DNA of 64,000 nucleotides from NCBI GenBank assembly GCA_002422455.1, contig DIVK01000024.1:11525-75524 (forward strand), in the 5' to 3' direction. A program made the position numbers and the translations under genes. Below are positions 8,721-19,916 of this stretch, one piece after another. The stretch comes from Rhodoferax sp. UBA6134. GTDB taxonomy: Bacteria; Pseudomonadota; Gammaproteobacteria; Burkholderiales; Burkholderiaceae_C. Under the pieces are notes generated by a model. That model saw only the letters and a program-made list of their open reading frames with translations. It had not been told where the DNA came from and did not search any database. Every line of letters starts with the position of its first letter. Within the stretch, counting starts at the first letter, position 1.

Positions 8721-9197
8721 TCAATGATGATGCCCGTGCTCGCCGTGCACGTGGCGGTGCGCAATCTCTTCTTCCGTGGCGGGACGAACCGCCGCCACCG
8801 TGACGGCAAAGCGCAAGGCCTTGCCCGCCAGCGGGTGGTTGCCGTCCAGCAGCACCTTGTCGCCCTTGATCTTCATGACGGTAAACACCTGCGCGTGCCC
8901 GTCCTCGCCCCGGCCTTCCAGTTGCCCGCCCACTTTCACGCCCGGTGGAAATTGGGTCTTGGGGATGGTTTGCACCAGACTCTCGTCGCGCAGGCCGAAG
9001 GCGTCCTGCGGCTGCAACTCAAGCGTCACCTGGTAGCCCGGCATCTGGCCTTCCAGGGCCACCTCGACTTTGGGGAAGGTATTGTCATAGCCCCCATGCA
9101 GGTAAACCATGGGCTCCTGGCTTTCCTCGATGAGCTTGCCCTTGCTGTCGAACACCTTGTAGCGCAGGGTGACGGCAGTGTTTTTTTCGATTTTCAT
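8721..9197 (-). CDS. slyD: FKBP-type peptidyl-prolyl isomerase, SlyD family
   Basis: A 158-residue cytosolic proline isomerase and chaperone. The start at 9197 (MKIEKNTAVTLRYKV) is canonical. The split FKBP domain with the inserted IF (chaperone) flap reads through GQMPGYQVTLELQPQDAFG, and VLLDGNHPLAGKAL is a strong SlyD signature. The C-terminus ends in a short His-rich tail (HRHVHGEHGHHH), typical of metal-binding SlyD, which in E. coli helps nickel delivery to hydrogenase. It is convergent with the diguanylate cyclase and divergent from grxD. A second SlyD-like gene, without the His tail, lies at 55032. Confidence 0.93.
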   Translation of the reverse strand: MKIEKNTAVTLRYKVFDSKGKLIEESQEPMVYLHGGYDNTFPKVEVALEGQMPGYQVTLELQPQDAFGLRDESLVQTIPKTQFPPGVKVGGQLEGRGEDGHAQVFTVMKIKGDKVLLDGNHPLAGKALRFAVTVAAVRPATEEEIAHRHVHGEHGHHH

Positions 9198-9331
9198 AAG
9201 TTTGGATGGAATTGAAACCAGGATTATCGGCGCGCAAAACCCCTCAACCCCGCCACCCCTGTGGGAAAGCGTCTGCACCCACTGGCCAAAGATGAAATAA
9301 TCACCCCCATCTTCATCCAAGGAATACGAAT

Positions 9332-9655
9332 ATGAGTGACGTGCAACAACGCATCGGCGAACTGGTCAAGTCCAACGAGGTCGTCCTTTTCATGAAAGGT
9401 ACGGCCAGTTTTCCCCAATGCGGCTTCTCCGGGCGCGCCGTCCAGGTTTTGAAGACCTGCGGTGTCGATACCAAGACACTGAAGACCGTGAACGTGCTGG
9501 AAGACGACGAAATCCGCGCCGGCATCAAGGACTACAGCAACTGGCCGACCATTCCCCAGCTCTACATCAAGGGAGAATTCATTGGCGGCTCGGACATCAT
9601 GATGGAGATGTACGAAAACGGTGAGTTGCAGCAGGCACTGGCGCCCAAGGCCTGA
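9332..9655 (+). CDS. grxD: Monothiol glutaredoxin (Grx4 type)
   Basis: A 107-residue monothiol glutaredoxin that carries [2Fe-2S] clusters with glutathione and takes part in iron-sulfur cluster trafficking. The signature Cys30-Gly-Phe-Ser is in FPQCGFSG; the cis-proline and GGSD glutathione-binding loops (NWPTIPQLYIKGEFIGGSD) are intact. Length is exactly that of the family. It belongs to the hemA-prfA-prmC neighbourhood common in betaproteobacteria and is followed by a clear terminator. Confidence 0.96.
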   Translation: MSDVQQRIGELVKSNEVVLFMKGTASFPQCGFSGRAVQVLKTCGVDTKTLKTVNVLEDDEIRAGIKDYSNWPTIPQLYIKGEFIGGSDIMMEMYENGELQQALAPKA

Positions 9656-9689
9656 CACTCCCCACTGGACGCCCTCGCGCATCCTCCGG

Positions 9690-9713
9690 AGCCACCTTGC
9701 GGTGGCTTTTTTT
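9690..9713 (+). terminator. Rho-independent terminator of grxD
   Basis: Seven-base-pair stem AGCCACC / GGTGGCT with the loop TTGC, followed by a run of T. The same stem is reused in the terminator at 52883. Confidence 0.92.
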
Positions 9714-9828
9714 ATATCTTTCCAGACCGCGTCACCAAATCGGGGCCCTATTTCGTCAAAGACAGGCACAACTTGTGCTTGAATGAACTCGTGCTTGTTG
9801 GTTCAACGTTATTGTCCAGGAGGTCATG

Positions 9829-10824
9829 ATGGAATCTCGCAGTCTCGCTCCCCAGAACTCCCCCTTTCGCCTGCCGGTGGCGCAGATGCGCCGCGTGTTC
9901 CAGCCTGACGAGGTCGAACGCAAGCTGGCCAAACTGCAAGAGCACGAACACGACACGTTGCGTGCCACCTACCGGCGCATGCTGGAACGCGGGCCGCAAC
10001 GTTTTCAGGTCAAGCCCTCGGGCGTGCCGGACATGGCCAATCTGTACCAGACGCTGCCCAATTTCACCGAGGTTCTCGATGACGTCAGGCGCCACGTCGC
10101 CCTGGCGCAGGACAGCCGTGATGGACTGGAAGTTCCCCCCATCCTGCTGCTCGGGCCGCCCGGCATTGGTAAAACCCATTTCGCCAAACAACTGGCCGAT
10201 CTGCTGGGCACCGGCATGAGCCTGGTACCCATGAGTTCCATGACGGCCGGCTGGCTGCTGTCAGGTTCGTCTTCGCAATGGAAGGGCGCCAGACCGGGCA
10301 AAGTGTTCGAGGCGCTGGTGGACGGCGAATATGCCAACCCGGTGATCGTGGTGGACGAGATCGACAAGGCCAGCGGCGATGCGCAATACGATCCACTGGG
10401 CGCGCTGTACAGCCTGCTCGAACATGACACGGCGCAAAGCTTCACTGACGAATTTGCCGAGGTGGCCATTGACGCCAGCCAGGTGATCTGGATCACAACC
10501 GCCAATGACGAGCGCACCATCCCCGCGCCGATTCTGAACCGCATGAATGTGTTCACGGTCAAGTCACCCTCGCTGGAAGCTGCGCGCCAGATTGCCCGTA
10601 ACCTGTACCAGGGCATTCGCAGCGAACATGGCTGGGGCGGACATTTTGCACCCGAGCCGCAGGGTCAGGTGCTCGATCAGCTGTGCGAACTCGCGCCGCG
10701 GGAAATGCGCCGCGCCCTGATGACCGGGTTTGGCAATGCCCAACTGGACCAGCGCGATGAAATCAGCGTGACGGACTTACCCAGGGCAGGATCCAAAAAA
10801 GGACAGCTCGGTTTCTTGCAGTGA
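9829..10824 (+). CDS. Orphan Lon-like AAA+ ATPase
   Basis: A 331-residue AAA+ ATPase resembling the ATPase module of Lon. Walker A is GPPGIGKT (109-116), Walker B VIVVDEID (172-179), sensor 1 TTAN (223-226), arginine finger Arg238 in ILNRM and sensor 2 in APREMRRAL. No Lon N-terminal substrate domain and no Ser-Lys protease domain are present; the N-terminal 100 residues are instead helical and charged. It may be a chaperone-like remodeller; the substrate is unknown. The second of two adjacent ATGs (9829) is preferred because the AGGAGGT at 9818-9824 is too close to the first. Stands alone, convergent with the transglycosylase gene. Confidence 0.85.
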   Translation: MESRSLAPQNSPFRLPVAQMRRVFQPDEVERKLAKLQEHEHDTLRATYRRMLERGPQRFQVKPSGVPDMANLYQTLPNFTEVLDDVRRHVALAQDSRDGLEVPPILLLGPPGIGKTHFAKQLADLLGTGMSLVPMSSMTAGWLLSGSSSQWKGARPGKVFEALVDGEYANPVIVVDEIDKASGDAQYDPLGALYSLLEHDTAQSFTDEFAEVAIDASQVIWITTANDERTIPAPILNRMNVFTVKSPSLEAARQIARNLYQGIRSEHGWGGHFAPEPQGQVLDQLCELAPREMRRALMTGFGNAQLDQRDEISVTDLPRAGSKKGQLGFLQ

Positions 10825-10861
10825 GCCGCCTTGCCGCAAGCCGACCGGGCTTTATCCAGCC

Positions 10862-11506
10862 TCAGCCGGGGTTGAATTCCCACAACCTTTTGGCACCCAG
10901 CACGGCATCGGGATACGGTGCCTTGCCGCGTGAGCCGTTGTAACGTCCGAGCGCCAGGAAGAGATTGCCGTTTTCGCGGTCCAGGTAATGACGCAGGATC
11001 ACGCAGCCAAAACGCAGATTGGTCTGCATGTGAAACAGCTTGCCCGCGTCACCATCGCCCAGCACCCGCGTCCAGAACGGCATGACCTGCATGTAGCCGC
11101 GCGCACCCACGCTGGAAACGGCAAATTTTCGGAAGTTGCTCTCCACCTGCACCAGCCCCAGCACCAGAGCCGGGTCCAGGCCGGCGCGCCGGCTCTCGTA
11201 CCAGAGGGTCTGCAAAAACTCCTTGCGGACGTTCCACTCCGGTTTTTTCTTCTTGAGACGCTCGCTCATGCCGCCGAGCCAGCGCAGGTACCGCAGGCGG
11301 GACTCGGTATCGGGGAACTCCGGCACCGGCGGAGCATGGTTGGCAATCGCTGAACTCAACGCGGTGCGCACCGAGTCCGCCAGCGGCTCCTCCATCTGAC
11401 GCCCGGCTGCCGCCTGCTCATGGCTGGACAGCAGGCCCAGCCCCGAGATCAGGGCCGCAAAAGTACGTCTTCTCGACAGCACACCTGCCACCAGCGACAC
11501 CGTCAC
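10862..11506 (-). CDS. Lytic transglycosylase, SLT domain
   Basis: A 214-residue peptidoglycan-cleaving enzyme of the soluble lytic transglycosylase fold. The catalytic glutamate is Glu122 in [24 protein letters not shown], and the downstream [13 protein letters not shown] and ALGRYNGS motifs complete the domain. The N-terminus is arginine-rich then hydrophobic (about residues 12-34), acting as a signal peptide or anchor. The ATG overlaps the proS stop codon as ATGA, so it is probably translated by coupling to proS. Role: septal or envelope peptidoglycan turnover, inferred from the family. Confidence 0.9.
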   Translation of the reverse strand: MTVSLVAGVLSRRRTFAALISGLGLLSSHEQAAAGRQMEEPLADSVRTALSSAIANHAPPVPEFPDTESRLRYLRWLGGMSERLKKKKPEWNVRKEFLQTLWYESRRAGLDPALVLGLVQVESNFRKFAVSSVGARGYMQVMPFWTRVLGDGDAGKLFHMQTNLRFGCVILRHYLDRENGNLFLALGRYNGSRGKAPYPDAVLGAKRLWEFNPG

Positions 11507-13248
11507 GCGTTCAGCCGGGATTGGATCAGGCTGAAAATTTCAGTGGTGCTCACCGCAGTCGCCACCGCGTCGCGGCGGTGCTGGTATTCAACTTCACCCG
11601 CCTTCAAACCACGCTCACCCAGCGTGACGCGGTGCGGCACGCCAATGAGCTCCCAGTCGGCAAACATGGCGCCGGGGCGCTCACCCCGGTCGTCCAGAAT
11701 CACGTCCACACCGGCGGCCATGAGCTCGCCGTAAAGCTTCTCGGCGGCGGCTTTCACCTCCGGGCTGCGATCGGGGTTGATGGGACAGATCACCACGGTA
11801 AAGGGTGCCAGCGCGTCGGGCCAAATGATGCCCTTGTCGTCATGGTTCTGTTCAATCGCCGCCGCAGGCAGGCGGGTGATGCCAATACCATAACAGCCCA
11901 TTTCCATGAACTGGGGCTTGCCGTTGACGTCCAGAAAGGTGGCATTCATGGCCTGGCTGTATTTGGTGCCGAGGTAGAACACGTGGCCCACTTCGATGCC
12001 GCGTTCGATGGCCAGCACGCCCCGGCCATCCGGCGAGGCGTCTCCCGCCACCACGTTGCGAATGTCAGCCACCAGTTCGGGCTCAGGCAGGTCGCGCCCC
12101 CAGTTGACGCCGCTGAGGTGGCAACCCACCTCATTGGCACCGCAAGTCCAGTCACTCATCACGGCCACGTCACGATCGGCCACGACGTGAAGCGGCTTTT
12201 TCAGGCCCACGGGGCCGAGGTACCCCGGCTGACAACCGAAGTGCATGTCGATTTCGGCGGCGGTGGCAAAGCGAAAGCCGCCCGTAAGCCCCGGCAACTT
12301 GCCAACCTTGACCTCGTTCATGTCATGATCACCGCGCAGCAGCAGCAGCCAGACACGGGTCTTGACCACTTCTTCGTAGTCGTTGAGTTCATCGGTTGCC
12401 AGCACGATGGACTTGACCGTGCATGACAAGGGAACGCCCAGCAACTCGGCCACTTCAAAGCAGGTGGTCTTGCCCGGTGTCGGCATTTTGACCAGCGCCT
12501 GGCAAGCGGGCTGGCGTGGGTGCTGCGGCGCCAGTGCCTCGGCCTTTTCCATGTTGGCAGCATAGTCACTGGCGGGGCAGTAAACGATGGCATCTTCACC
12601 GGTGGCGGCAATCACCTGAAACTCTTCGCTCAGGTCGCCACCGATAGCGCCACTGTCGGCTGCGACGGCCCGGTAGGTCAGCCCGAAACGGTCAAAAATC
12701 CTGCGGTAAGCCTGTGCCATCACCTGATAACTGGCCTTGGCGGACGCCTGGTCGCGGTCGAAACTGTAGGCATCCTTCATGATGAATTCACGCCCGCGCA
12801 TCAGGCCAAAACGCGGACGGCGCTCGTCACGGAATTTGGTCTGGATCTGGTAGAAGTTCTTGGGCAACTGTTTATAACTTTTTACTTCCTGGCGCGCGAT
12901 GTCGGTCACCACCTCTTCACTCGTGGGCTGTATCACAAAGTCACGCCCGTGCCGGTCCTTGATGCGCATCATCTCCGGTCCCATCTTTTCAAACCGGCAG
13001 GTTTCCTGCCACAGCTCGGCCGGTTGCACCACCGGCATGCTCAATTCCACGGCGCCGGCGCGGTTCATCTCCTCGCGCACGATGGCCTCCACCTTGCGCA
13101 CCACACGCAGGCCCATGGGCATCAGGCTGTAAATGCCGGCACCCAGCTTTTTGAGCATGCCGGCCCGCATCATCAGTTTGTGGCTCACCACCTCGGCGTC
13201 CGCCGGTGCTTCTTTGAAGGTGGAAATGAAGAATTGGGAGGCTTTCAT
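11503..13248 (-). CDS. proS: Prolyl-tRNA synthetase
   Basis: Charges tRNA(Pro). The 581-residue length marks the bacterial form with the YbaK-like editing domain inserted between motifs 2 and 3 (roughly residues 240-380, including [24 protein letters not shown]), which hydrolyses mischarged Ala-tRNA(Pro). The start [15 protein letters not shown] at 13248 is canonical; the open frame further upstream crosses the divergent rppH and is not used. Class II motif 1 lies in [13 protein letters not shown] and motif 2 in [19 protein letters not shown]. It is divergent from rppH over 100 bp. Confidence 0.97.
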   Translation of the reverse strand: MKASQFFISTFKEAPADAEVVSHKLMMRAGMLKKLGAGIYSLMPMGLRVVRKVEAIVREEMNRAGAVELSMPVVQPAELWQETCRFEKMGPEMMRIKDRHGRDFVIQPTSEEVVTDIARQEVKSYKQLPKNFYQIQTKFRDERRPRFGLMRGREFIMKDAYSFDRDQASAKASYQVMAQAYRRIFDRFGLTYRAVAADSGAIGGDLSEEFQVIAATGEDAIVYCPASDYAANMEKAEALAPQHPRQPACQALVKMPTPGKTTCFEVAELLGVPLSCTVKSIVLATDELNDYEEVVKTRVWLLLLRGDHDMNEVKVGKLPGLTGGFRFATAAEIDMHFGCQPGYLGPVGLKKPLHVVADRDVAVMSDWTCGANEVGCHLSGVNWGRDLPEPELVADIRNVVAGDASPDGRGVLAIERGIEVGHVFYLGTKYSQAMNATFLDVNGKPQFMEMGCYGIGITRLPAAAIEQNHDDKGIIWPDALAPFTVVICPINPDRSPEVKAAAEKLYGELMAAGVDVILDDRGERPGAMFADWELIGVPHRVTLGERGLKAGEVEYQHRRDAVATAVSTTEIFSLIQSRLNA

Positions 13249-13291
13249 GGCGGGACTCTGGGAATAACTGAAGGACAGAGGGCTGCATCCC

Positions 13292-13319
13292 TTGCTGTGC
13301 AGCGCTTGCTGTGCATAAT
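13292..13319 (+). promoter_or_regulatory. Probable sigma-70 promoter for rppH
   Basis: TTGCTG at 13292-13297, 16-bp spacer, CATAAT at 13314-13319. Start of transcription would be near 13326, giving a leader of about 23 bases before the rppH ATG. Confidence 0.55.
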
Positions 13320-13348
13320 GGACGCAGTTTGAAAATTGGGGTTTGATT

Positions 13349-13951
13349 ATGCTTGACCGGGACGGCTTTAGGCCCAACGTTGGCATCATCCTGCTCAACC
13401 AGAAAAATCAGGTGTTCTGGGGCAAGCGAATTCGCACGCACTCATGGCAGTTTCCGCAGGGTGGCATTGACCGGGGAGAAACCCCCGAGCGGGCCATGAT
13501 TCGGGAACTGCATGAAGAGGTAGGACTCCATCAGGAGCACGTTCGCATTGTGGCCCGCACCCGGGACTGGTTGCGCTACGAGGTGCCAGACAGATATATC
13601 CGCCGCGATGCGCGCGGCCATTACAGGGGCCAGAAACAGATATGGTACCTGCTGCAACTGGTGGGCAACGACTGGGATCTGAACCTGCGCGCCACCGACC
13701 ACCCTGAATTCGATGCCTGGCGCTGGAACGACTACTGGGTGCCGCTGGACGCCGTGGTGGAATTCAAGCGTGGCGTGTATGAGATGGCCCTCACAGAACT
13801 GGCCCGCTATTTGCCGCGCAACGAACCCAGAAACCGGTTTCTGCGTCAGGGTGTGCGCCCGCACGAATCGAGTCACGCGTCGGTCGCGCTACCGGACGGC
13901 AGTTTCGACCCGCCGTTCAAAAACACTTTCGAGCCCCGGCCGCAGACGTGA
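13349..13951 (+). CDS. rppH: RNA pyrophosphohydrolase
   Basis: A Nudix hydrolase that removes pyrophosphate from 5'-triphosphate mRNA ends and so starts RNase E-dependent decay. The N-terminus [17 protein letters not shown] from the ATG at 13349 matches RppH; a TTG two codons upstream is in frame but unlikely. The Nudix box is [23 protein letters not shown] split over about residues 38-60, complete with its REXXEE core. The C-terminal 40 residues are a variable, proline-rich tail. Divergent from proS, with which it shares a 100-bp promoter region. Confidence 0.95.
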   Translation: MLDRDGFRPNVGIILLNQKNQVFWGKRIRTHSWQFPQGGIDRGETPERAMIRELHEEVGLHQEHVRIVARTRDWLRYEVPDRYIRRDARGHYRGQKQIWYLLQLVGNDWDLNLRATDHPEFDAWRWNDYWVPLDAVVEFKRGVYEMALTELARYLPRNEPRNRFLRQGVRPHESSHASVALPDGSFDPPFKNTFEPRPQT

Positions 13952-13980
13952 GGACGGACGGCAGGTGGGCTGGGCCAGGC

Positions 13981-15117
13981 CTACCGGGTCAGCACCAGAT
14001 TATCGCGGTGCACCATCTCCGGCTCAGCCACATAACCCAGCAGTTTTTCAAATTCACTGGAGGACTTGCGGCAAATGAGCCGCGCCTCGGCGCTGGCGTA
14101 ATTGGCCAGCCCGCGCGCCATTTCCGTACCCGACTCATCACGAATGGCGATCACCTCACCGCGTGAAAAATCACCCTCCACGGCCGTCATACCGATGGCC
14201 AGCAGACTTTTCCCATCGTCCCGCAACTTCGCCACGGCACCGGCGTCGACCGTCACGGCCCCGCGCAGTTGCAGATGGTCGGCCATCCACTGCTTGCGCG
14301 CCTGCGTTTTCTGGGTCTGTGCCAGCAACAAGGTCCCAATCGGCTCGCCCTGGGTCAAACGCACCAGCGCGTCAGGCTCGCGCCCCCAGGCAATCACGGT
14401 GGAGGCTCCGGAGCCCGCGGCGCGCTTGGCCGCCAGTATTTTGGTAATCATGCCGCCGCGCCCCAGACTCGACCCCGCGCCACCGGCCATCGCCTCCAGC
14501 GCCGGGTCGCCAGCCTGGGCCTCATGGACAAACTGCGCAGACGCATCCTTGCGCGGATCGGCCGTGTAAAGCCCTTTCTGGTCCGTCAGAATGACCAGGG
14601 CATCCGCCTCCACCAGGTTGGCAACCAGCGCGCCCAGCGTATCGTTGTCCCCGAACTTGATTTCATCGTTGACGACCGTATCGTTCTCGTTGATCACCGG
14701 CACCACGCCCAGCTTCAGCAACGTCAGCAGAGTGGAGCGTGCATTCAGGTAGCGCTCGCGGTCGGCCAGATCCGCATGGGTCAGCAGCACCTGCGCACTG
14801 CCCAAACCGTTCTCGCGCAGCCGGGTTTCATACACTTGCGCCAGCCCCATCTGACCCACTGCGGCGGCCGCCTGCAGTTCATGAATTTCGTGCGGTCGCT
14901 CGGTCCAGCCCAGTCGCTTCATGCCCTCGGCAATAGCGCCGCTGGAGACCATGATGACCTCGCGTCCACCCCGCACCAGCAGCGACATTTGACGGCACCA
15001 CTCACCAATTGCCGCCTCGTCCAGCCCACGCCCCTCATTGGTCACCAGGCTGGAGCCCACCTTGACGACGATGCGCCTGGCATCGCGCAACACAAACGAT
15101 CCGGTTTCTGTTGTCAT
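13981..15117 (-). CDS. proB: Glutamate 5-kinase
   Basis: Catalyses the first step of proline biosynthesis, phosphorylation of glutamate by ATP. The 378-residue protein has the amino-acid kinase domain (about 10-265; [12 protein letters not shown] at the start, [35 protein letters not shown]) and a C-terminal PUA domain (about 280-365). This is the two-domain, feedback-inhibited form known from E. coli. It is read in the same direction as obgE, 49 bp after its stop, and likely belongs to the rplU-rpmA-obgE-proB transcript. Confidence 0.97.
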   Translation of the reverse strand: MTTETGSFVLRDARRIVVKVGSSLVTNEGRGLDEAAIGEWCRQMSLLVRGGREVIMVSSGAIAEGMKRLGWTERPHEIHELQAAAAVGQMGLAQVYETRLRENGLGSAQVLLTHADLADRERYLNARSTLLTLLKLGVVPVINENDTVVNDEIKFGDNDTLGALVANLVEADALVILTDQKGLYTADPRKDASAQFVHEAQAGDPALEAMAGGAGSSLGRGGMITKILAAKRAAGSGASTVIAWGREPDALVRLTQGEPIGTLLLAQTQKTQARKQWMADHLQLRGAVTVDAGAVAKLRDDGKSLLAIGMTAVEGDFSRGEVIAIRDESGTEMARGLANYASAEARLICRKSSSEFEKLLGYVAEPEMVHRDNLVLTR

Positions 15118-15166
15118 TTTGGCCTGTAGCCCCTGTCATTCAATCAGAGAGTGCCATTACAAATAG

Positions 15167-16264
<1,098 letters not shown>

Positions 16265-16280
16265 TCAGGCTTTATAAACG

Positions 16281-16304
16281 AAAAACCCCGCGCAGCGCGC
16301 AGGG
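16281..16304 (-). terminator. Terminator/attenuator between rpmA and obgE
   Basis: On the minus strand CCCTGCGC, loop GCT, GCGCGGGG (8 bp with one G-T pair), then five T. It lies after rpmA and about 37 bp before the obgE start. Since obgE has no clear promoter of its own here, partial read-through is likely. Confidence 0.75.
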
Positions 16305-16328
16305 TCCGGATGGAGAATTCTCAGCAAC

Positions 16329-16586
16329 TCAGGCCGAGATAATACTCACTGTCTGCTTGCCCAATGCACCTTTGGTGGCAAATGACACGTGGCCTTCAAC
16401 CAGTGCAAACAGTGTGTGATCCTTGCCGATACCGACATTGGTACCCGGATGAAACACGGTGCCGCGCTGGCGAACAATGATGGCGCCCGCGCCGATCAAC
16501 TCACCACCAAACTTCTTCACACCGAGCATTTTGGGCTTGGAATCGCGCCCGTTTCGCGTAGAGCCGCCGCCTTTTTTCTGTGCCAT
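16329..16586 (-). CDS. rpmA: 50S ribosomal protein bL27
   Basis: An 85-residue ribosomal protein whose flexible N-terminus reaches the peptidyl-transferase centre. The start [16 protein letters not shown] is canonical, with no cleavable extension of the Firmicutes kind. The body [19 protein letters not shown] is a textbook match. It begins 12 bp after rplU and is certainly in the same operon. Confidence 0.98.
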   Translation of the reverse strand: MAQKKGGGSTRNGRDSKPKMLGVKKFGGELIGAGAIIVRQRGTVFHPGTNVGIGKDHTLFALVEGHVSFATKGALGKQTVSIISA

Positions 16587-16598
16587 GACCCTTGCCCC

Positions 16599-16910
16599 TT
16601 AAGCAGCAATAGCGCCAACCAGCAGTTCGGTGAACTGTTGACGATGCCCTTGACGTTTCTGGTAATGCTTGCGACGGCGCATTTTGAAAATGCTGACCTT
16701 GTCGTGCTTGCCGTGTGCTAGAACGGTGACACTCACCGTTGCGCCGGACACCAAGGGAGTACCCACCTTCAGATCTGCGCCGTTGCCGACTGCCAGAACC
16801 TCGTTGAACACAATCTCTTGGCCTACGTCCGCAGCAATCTGTTCTACTTTAATTTTTTCGCCAGCAGCAACCCGATATTGCTTGCCACCGGTTTTTATGA
16901 CCGCGTACAT
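16599..16910 (-). CDS. rplU: 50S ribosomal protein bL21
   Basis: A 103-residue primary 23S rRNA-binding protein. [25 protein letters not shown] is diagnostic and fixes the start; the C-terminal [14 protein letters not shown] contacts rRNA. It is the first gene of rplU-rpmA-obgE. A -10 with a TG extension stands about 50 bp upstream. Confidence 0.98.
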   Translation of the reverse strand: MYAVIKTGGKQYRVAAGEKIKVEQIAADVGQEIVFNEVLAVGNGADLKVGTPLVSGATVSVTVLAHGKHDKVSIFKMRRRKHYQKRQGHRQQFTELLVGAIAA

Positions 16911-16959
16911 GTTGACCTCTTCAATTTAGCTCCGGGAACGAATTTTCACAGAGCCCGTG

Positions 16960-16968
16960 ACTATACCA
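16960..16968 (-). promoter_or_regulatory. Extended -10 promoter of rplU
   Basis: Minus-strand TGG followed directly by TATAGT (16965-16960), an extended -10. The -35 is poor. The expected leader is about 43 bases. Confidence 0.5.
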
Positions 16969-17027
16969 CAGTGACCCGTAAGAACCCGCCGTCGCTCCCC
17001 ACCCGGACGGCAACACTCGCAGGTTTC

Positions 17028-17033
17028 TATAAT
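17028..17033 (+). promoter_or_regulatory. -10 element for ispB
   Basis: Perfect TATAAT, with no good -35 at 16-18 bp. Transcription would start near 17040, about 20 bases before a TTG and 53 before the ATG of ispB. Confidence 0.5.
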
Positions 17034-17092
17034 CCTTCGCATACAACCGGTTTTTTGTCTTGCAAGTTACTTCCTCCAGCCCTGCTTCTTCA

Positions 17093-18043
17093 ATGTCGAT
17101 CATCGCGCAAGACATGCGTGAGGTTGATCAGGTCATCGCCCACCGACTCGACTCCGGGGTACCCCTGATCGGCCAGGTATCGCGTTACATCATCGCCGCC
17201 GGCGGCAAGCGCTTGCGCCCCGCCCTGCTGCTGCTGACCAGCGGGGCCCTGGGCTATCGCGGCGAACAGCGCTTCAACTTGGCCGCCGTGGTGGAATTCA
17301 TTCACACTGCGACACTGCTGCACGACGACGTGGTTGACGACTCCGCCCTGCGCCGGGGCAATGCCACCGCCAATGAAACCTTCGGCAACCCGGCCAGCGT
17401 GCTGGTCGGCGACTTTTTATATTCACGCGCATTCCAGATGATGGTCAACGCCCAGGACCTGCGCGTGATGCAGGTCCTGGCCGATGCCACCAACATCATC
17501 GCCGAGGGCGAAGTTCTGCAGTTGATGAACATGCACAACGCAGCCCTGGACGAAGCCGGCTACCTGCAGGTGATCCGCTCCAAAACAGCCAAATTGTTCG
17601 AAGCCAGCGCCAGGGTCGGCGCCATCCTGGCCGGCAGCTCGACCGCGATGGAAAATGCCTGCGCCGACTATGGCCGGGCCCTCGGCACCGCCTTCCAGGT
17701 CATTGACGACGTGCTTGACTACACCGGCGACGCGGAAGTCATGGGAAAAAACCTGGGGGACGACCTGCGCGAAGGCAAAACCACGTTGCCGCTGATTGCG
17801 GCCATGCAACGGGGCACAGCCAGCCAGAGGAACGTCATCAAGAATGCGATTGAAACTGGCGACGTGTCCATGCTGGAGCAGGTGGTCGTCATCGTACAAA
17901 CCACCGGCGCACTGGATGTCGCCCGACTGGCCGCGACACAAGAGGCGCAACGCGCCATCATCGCGGCCCGGCACTTGCCGCCCGGCCCGCACACCGAGTG
18001 TTTGGTACAATTACCGACTCAGTTACTTGAGCGCCAGTTTTAA
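17093..18043 (+). CDS. ispB: Polyprenyl (octaprenyl) diphosphate synthase
   Basis: Makes the long isoprenoid side chain of ubiquinone from isopentenyl diphosphate. The 316-residue protein carries the two aspartate-rich metal sites: DDVVD at about 78-82 (LLHDDVVDD) and DDVLD at about 205-209 (FQVIDDVLDYTGD). GGKRLRPALL is the IPP-binding region. The ATG at 17093 is used here, but a TTG at 17060 would add 11 residues and neither has a convincing ribosome binding site. The quinone product feeds the complex I encoded further on. Divergent from rplU; a tRNA-Pro gene follows 41 bp after the stop. Confidence 0.93.
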   Translation: MSIIAQDMREVDQVIAHRLDSGVPLIGQVSRYIIAAGGKRLRPALLLLTSGALGYRGEQRFNLAAVVEFIHTATLLHDDVVDDSALRRGNATANETFGNPASVLVGDFLYSRAFQMMVNAQDLRVMQVLADATNIIAEGEVLQLMNMHNAALDEAGYLQVIRSKTAKLFEASARVGAILAGSSTAMENACADYGRALGTAFQVIDDVLDYTGDAEVMGKNLGDDLREGKTTLPLIAAMQRGTASQRNVIKNAIETGDVSMLEQVVVIVQTTGALDVARLAATQEAQRAIIAARHLPPGPHTECLVQLPTQLLERQF

Positions 18044-18084
18044 TTAAATGGATGCCTCAGCGCCGGCTGAAGGCAAAAAAATAT

Positions 18085-18161
<77 letters not shown>

Positions 18162-18330
18162 AAATTTCATTTGGATTTTCGTTGGCGACGGGATGGGCCG
18201 TGCTCTCCTCAAAAGCCCACCCTGACTGCGCATGCTCAGGCACCCTGTCAAGTATGTTCATGCCATTCAATCCATGGCGGGTGCTGCCCCCCGCCATGGA
18301 TTCATGGTGCCGTCGCGTTGTGATGATCAT

Positions 18331-19644
18331 TCACTTGCCGAAGAGAGTCTCGCCGAATTCCACCACACTGAAATAAGTGGTGTCACCCTCAATACCGAAA
18401 TCGCTGTCGTTGACCAGCAGCAGGTGCTCGTTGTCGAGGACGGCTACGCCTTCCACTTTGGCTGGAAGCTGGCCGGGCAGGTTAATGGCGGAATCAAGCA
18501 TCAGGGTTTTGGCTACGGGAACGAGGCCCATCGCAGCAAGATTAGTCTGCTTTTCAAGCGATGGCGTAGTCGCAGCACTGTCCCATCCACTTCCGGCAAT
18601 GTTGGTGGCACCGCTAAAATCCACGGTGTACAGCTTGGTAGTCTTATCCACGCGCTCCAGCACCATCAGTTTGCCATTCGGCAACATGGTCAGTTCGCTC
18701 ACCTTCACACTGGTCTGCTTGCTGCTGCTGTCGGCCATAAAGGTGCCGGGCAGATCGAGCACATACACATACTCGCCCGTGACGGTCTTACTGCCCAGAT
18801 CGAAAGTGAACAGACGCACGTTGCGCGAATTCTTGTAGGCATTGTTGTCGGGATTGGCCAGCGGGCTTTGCAGAATGAAGTAAAGAGTCTGCTCGTCGCT
18901 GGACACGGCAATGGATTCAATGCCTCGGTTGAGCTTGCGCTTGGACAGGATGGCAGGCAGCACGCCGGATACCGGGTAGCTGGCTCCTGACAAATCCGCG
19001 TCGAGACCAACCGGCACGAGGCGTTCCAACACTTCACCTGTCGCGCTCACATGCACGATGCTGGGGCCGTATTCCTCACCCAGCCAGAAGGTGCCGTCCG
19101 AAAGCTTGACCAGGCTTTCGGTATCCAGGCCGTTCGGATCGAAAGCCATGACGGCCCCGCTCGCATTGAGCGCTTCCTCGGTATCGGTGCTGACGAAGGG
19201 ATTTGGCAGACCGGAAATCGGCATGCCGCGGCTGTCCTTGAGCTGGATAACCTGGGTCAGTTTCCAGCCCTTTCCTTTCTGCCTGTTTTCCTCGAAGCGA
19301 TAAATGGACGGCGCAAAGTTGGGCACGGGGAATATCTTGCCGGACGCGCAGATGTCGGCACCGACCAGTTCCACGTCATCCCCGCAGTCAATATTCACGC
19401 CGCGGTCGCTCACGGTGTAAATCACACCCTTGGGATCGGCCGGGTGGCGAAAAGCGCCACTACCGACGCCGACCTGGAAATTGAAGGTCTTGTCGTAACC
19501 CGTGCCGACGAAGCGCACGGTGTCGAGCGGGAGGCTGATTTCACTGATACGCTCCAACTCCGGGCTGTCGGCCAGGGCCAATGCCGACGCCAAAGACAGG
19601 CTTGAAACAATCGCGCTGGCCAACAGGAATTTTTTCTGCCGCAT
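18331..19644 (-). CDS. Secreted esterase-like protein of the phytase family
   Basis: A 437-residue exported protein. Residues 1-26 form a clear signal peptide (cut after LALA near residue 25). The remainder looks like the 'esterase-like activity of phytase' beta-propeller family: [39 protein letters not shown] and [24 protein letters not shown] are typical blades. Such proteins are linked to phosphate or organic phosphate use, but the true substrate is unproven. A strong AGGAGAG stands seven bases before the ATG. It stands alone between tRNA-Pro and a chemoreceptor gene. Confidence 0.85.
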   Translation of the reverse strand: MRQKKFLLASAIVSSLSLASALALADSPELERISEISLPLDTVRFVGTGYDKTFNFQVGVGSGAFRHPADPKGVIYTVSDRGVNIDCGDDVELVGADICASGKIFPVPNFAPSIYRFEENRQKGKGWKLTQVIQLKDSRGMPISGLPNPFVSTDTEEALNASGAVMAFDPNGLDTESLVKLSDGTFWLGEEYGPSIVHVSATGEVLERLVPVGLDADLSGASYPVSGVLPAILSKRKLNRGIESIAVSSDEQTLYFILQSPLANPDNNAYKNSRNVRLFTFDLGSKTVTGEYVYVLDLPGTFMADSSSKQTSVKVSELTMLPNGKLMVLERVDKTTKLYTVDFSGATNIAGSGWDSAATTPSLEKQTNLAAMGLVPVAKTLMLDSAINLPGQLPAKVEGVAVLDNEHLLLVNDSDFGIEGDTTYFSVVEFGETLFGK

Positions 19645-19916
19645 AGTTCTCTCCTAATCACCGTTGATGAACAATCCAAACACAAGGCGTGGTCGAAATT
19701 CACCTTTCATGATGCAGCAGCGGGGTGACAGTTTAATGACGTGTCTCTGCCCCGATTCATCGCTTCCGGAAAGCAGGTTGGCGCCGCATGCATCACGCAG
19801 TTCGACCAGGATCATCCCCGCCACGGTCTCGGGTAAAACAGCAAATGGACGCGGTTGAACCCCAGGTCACAGTTCTGAGTCCTGCCACGGCGGCAGACGA
19901 TGCAGCACAACCACCA

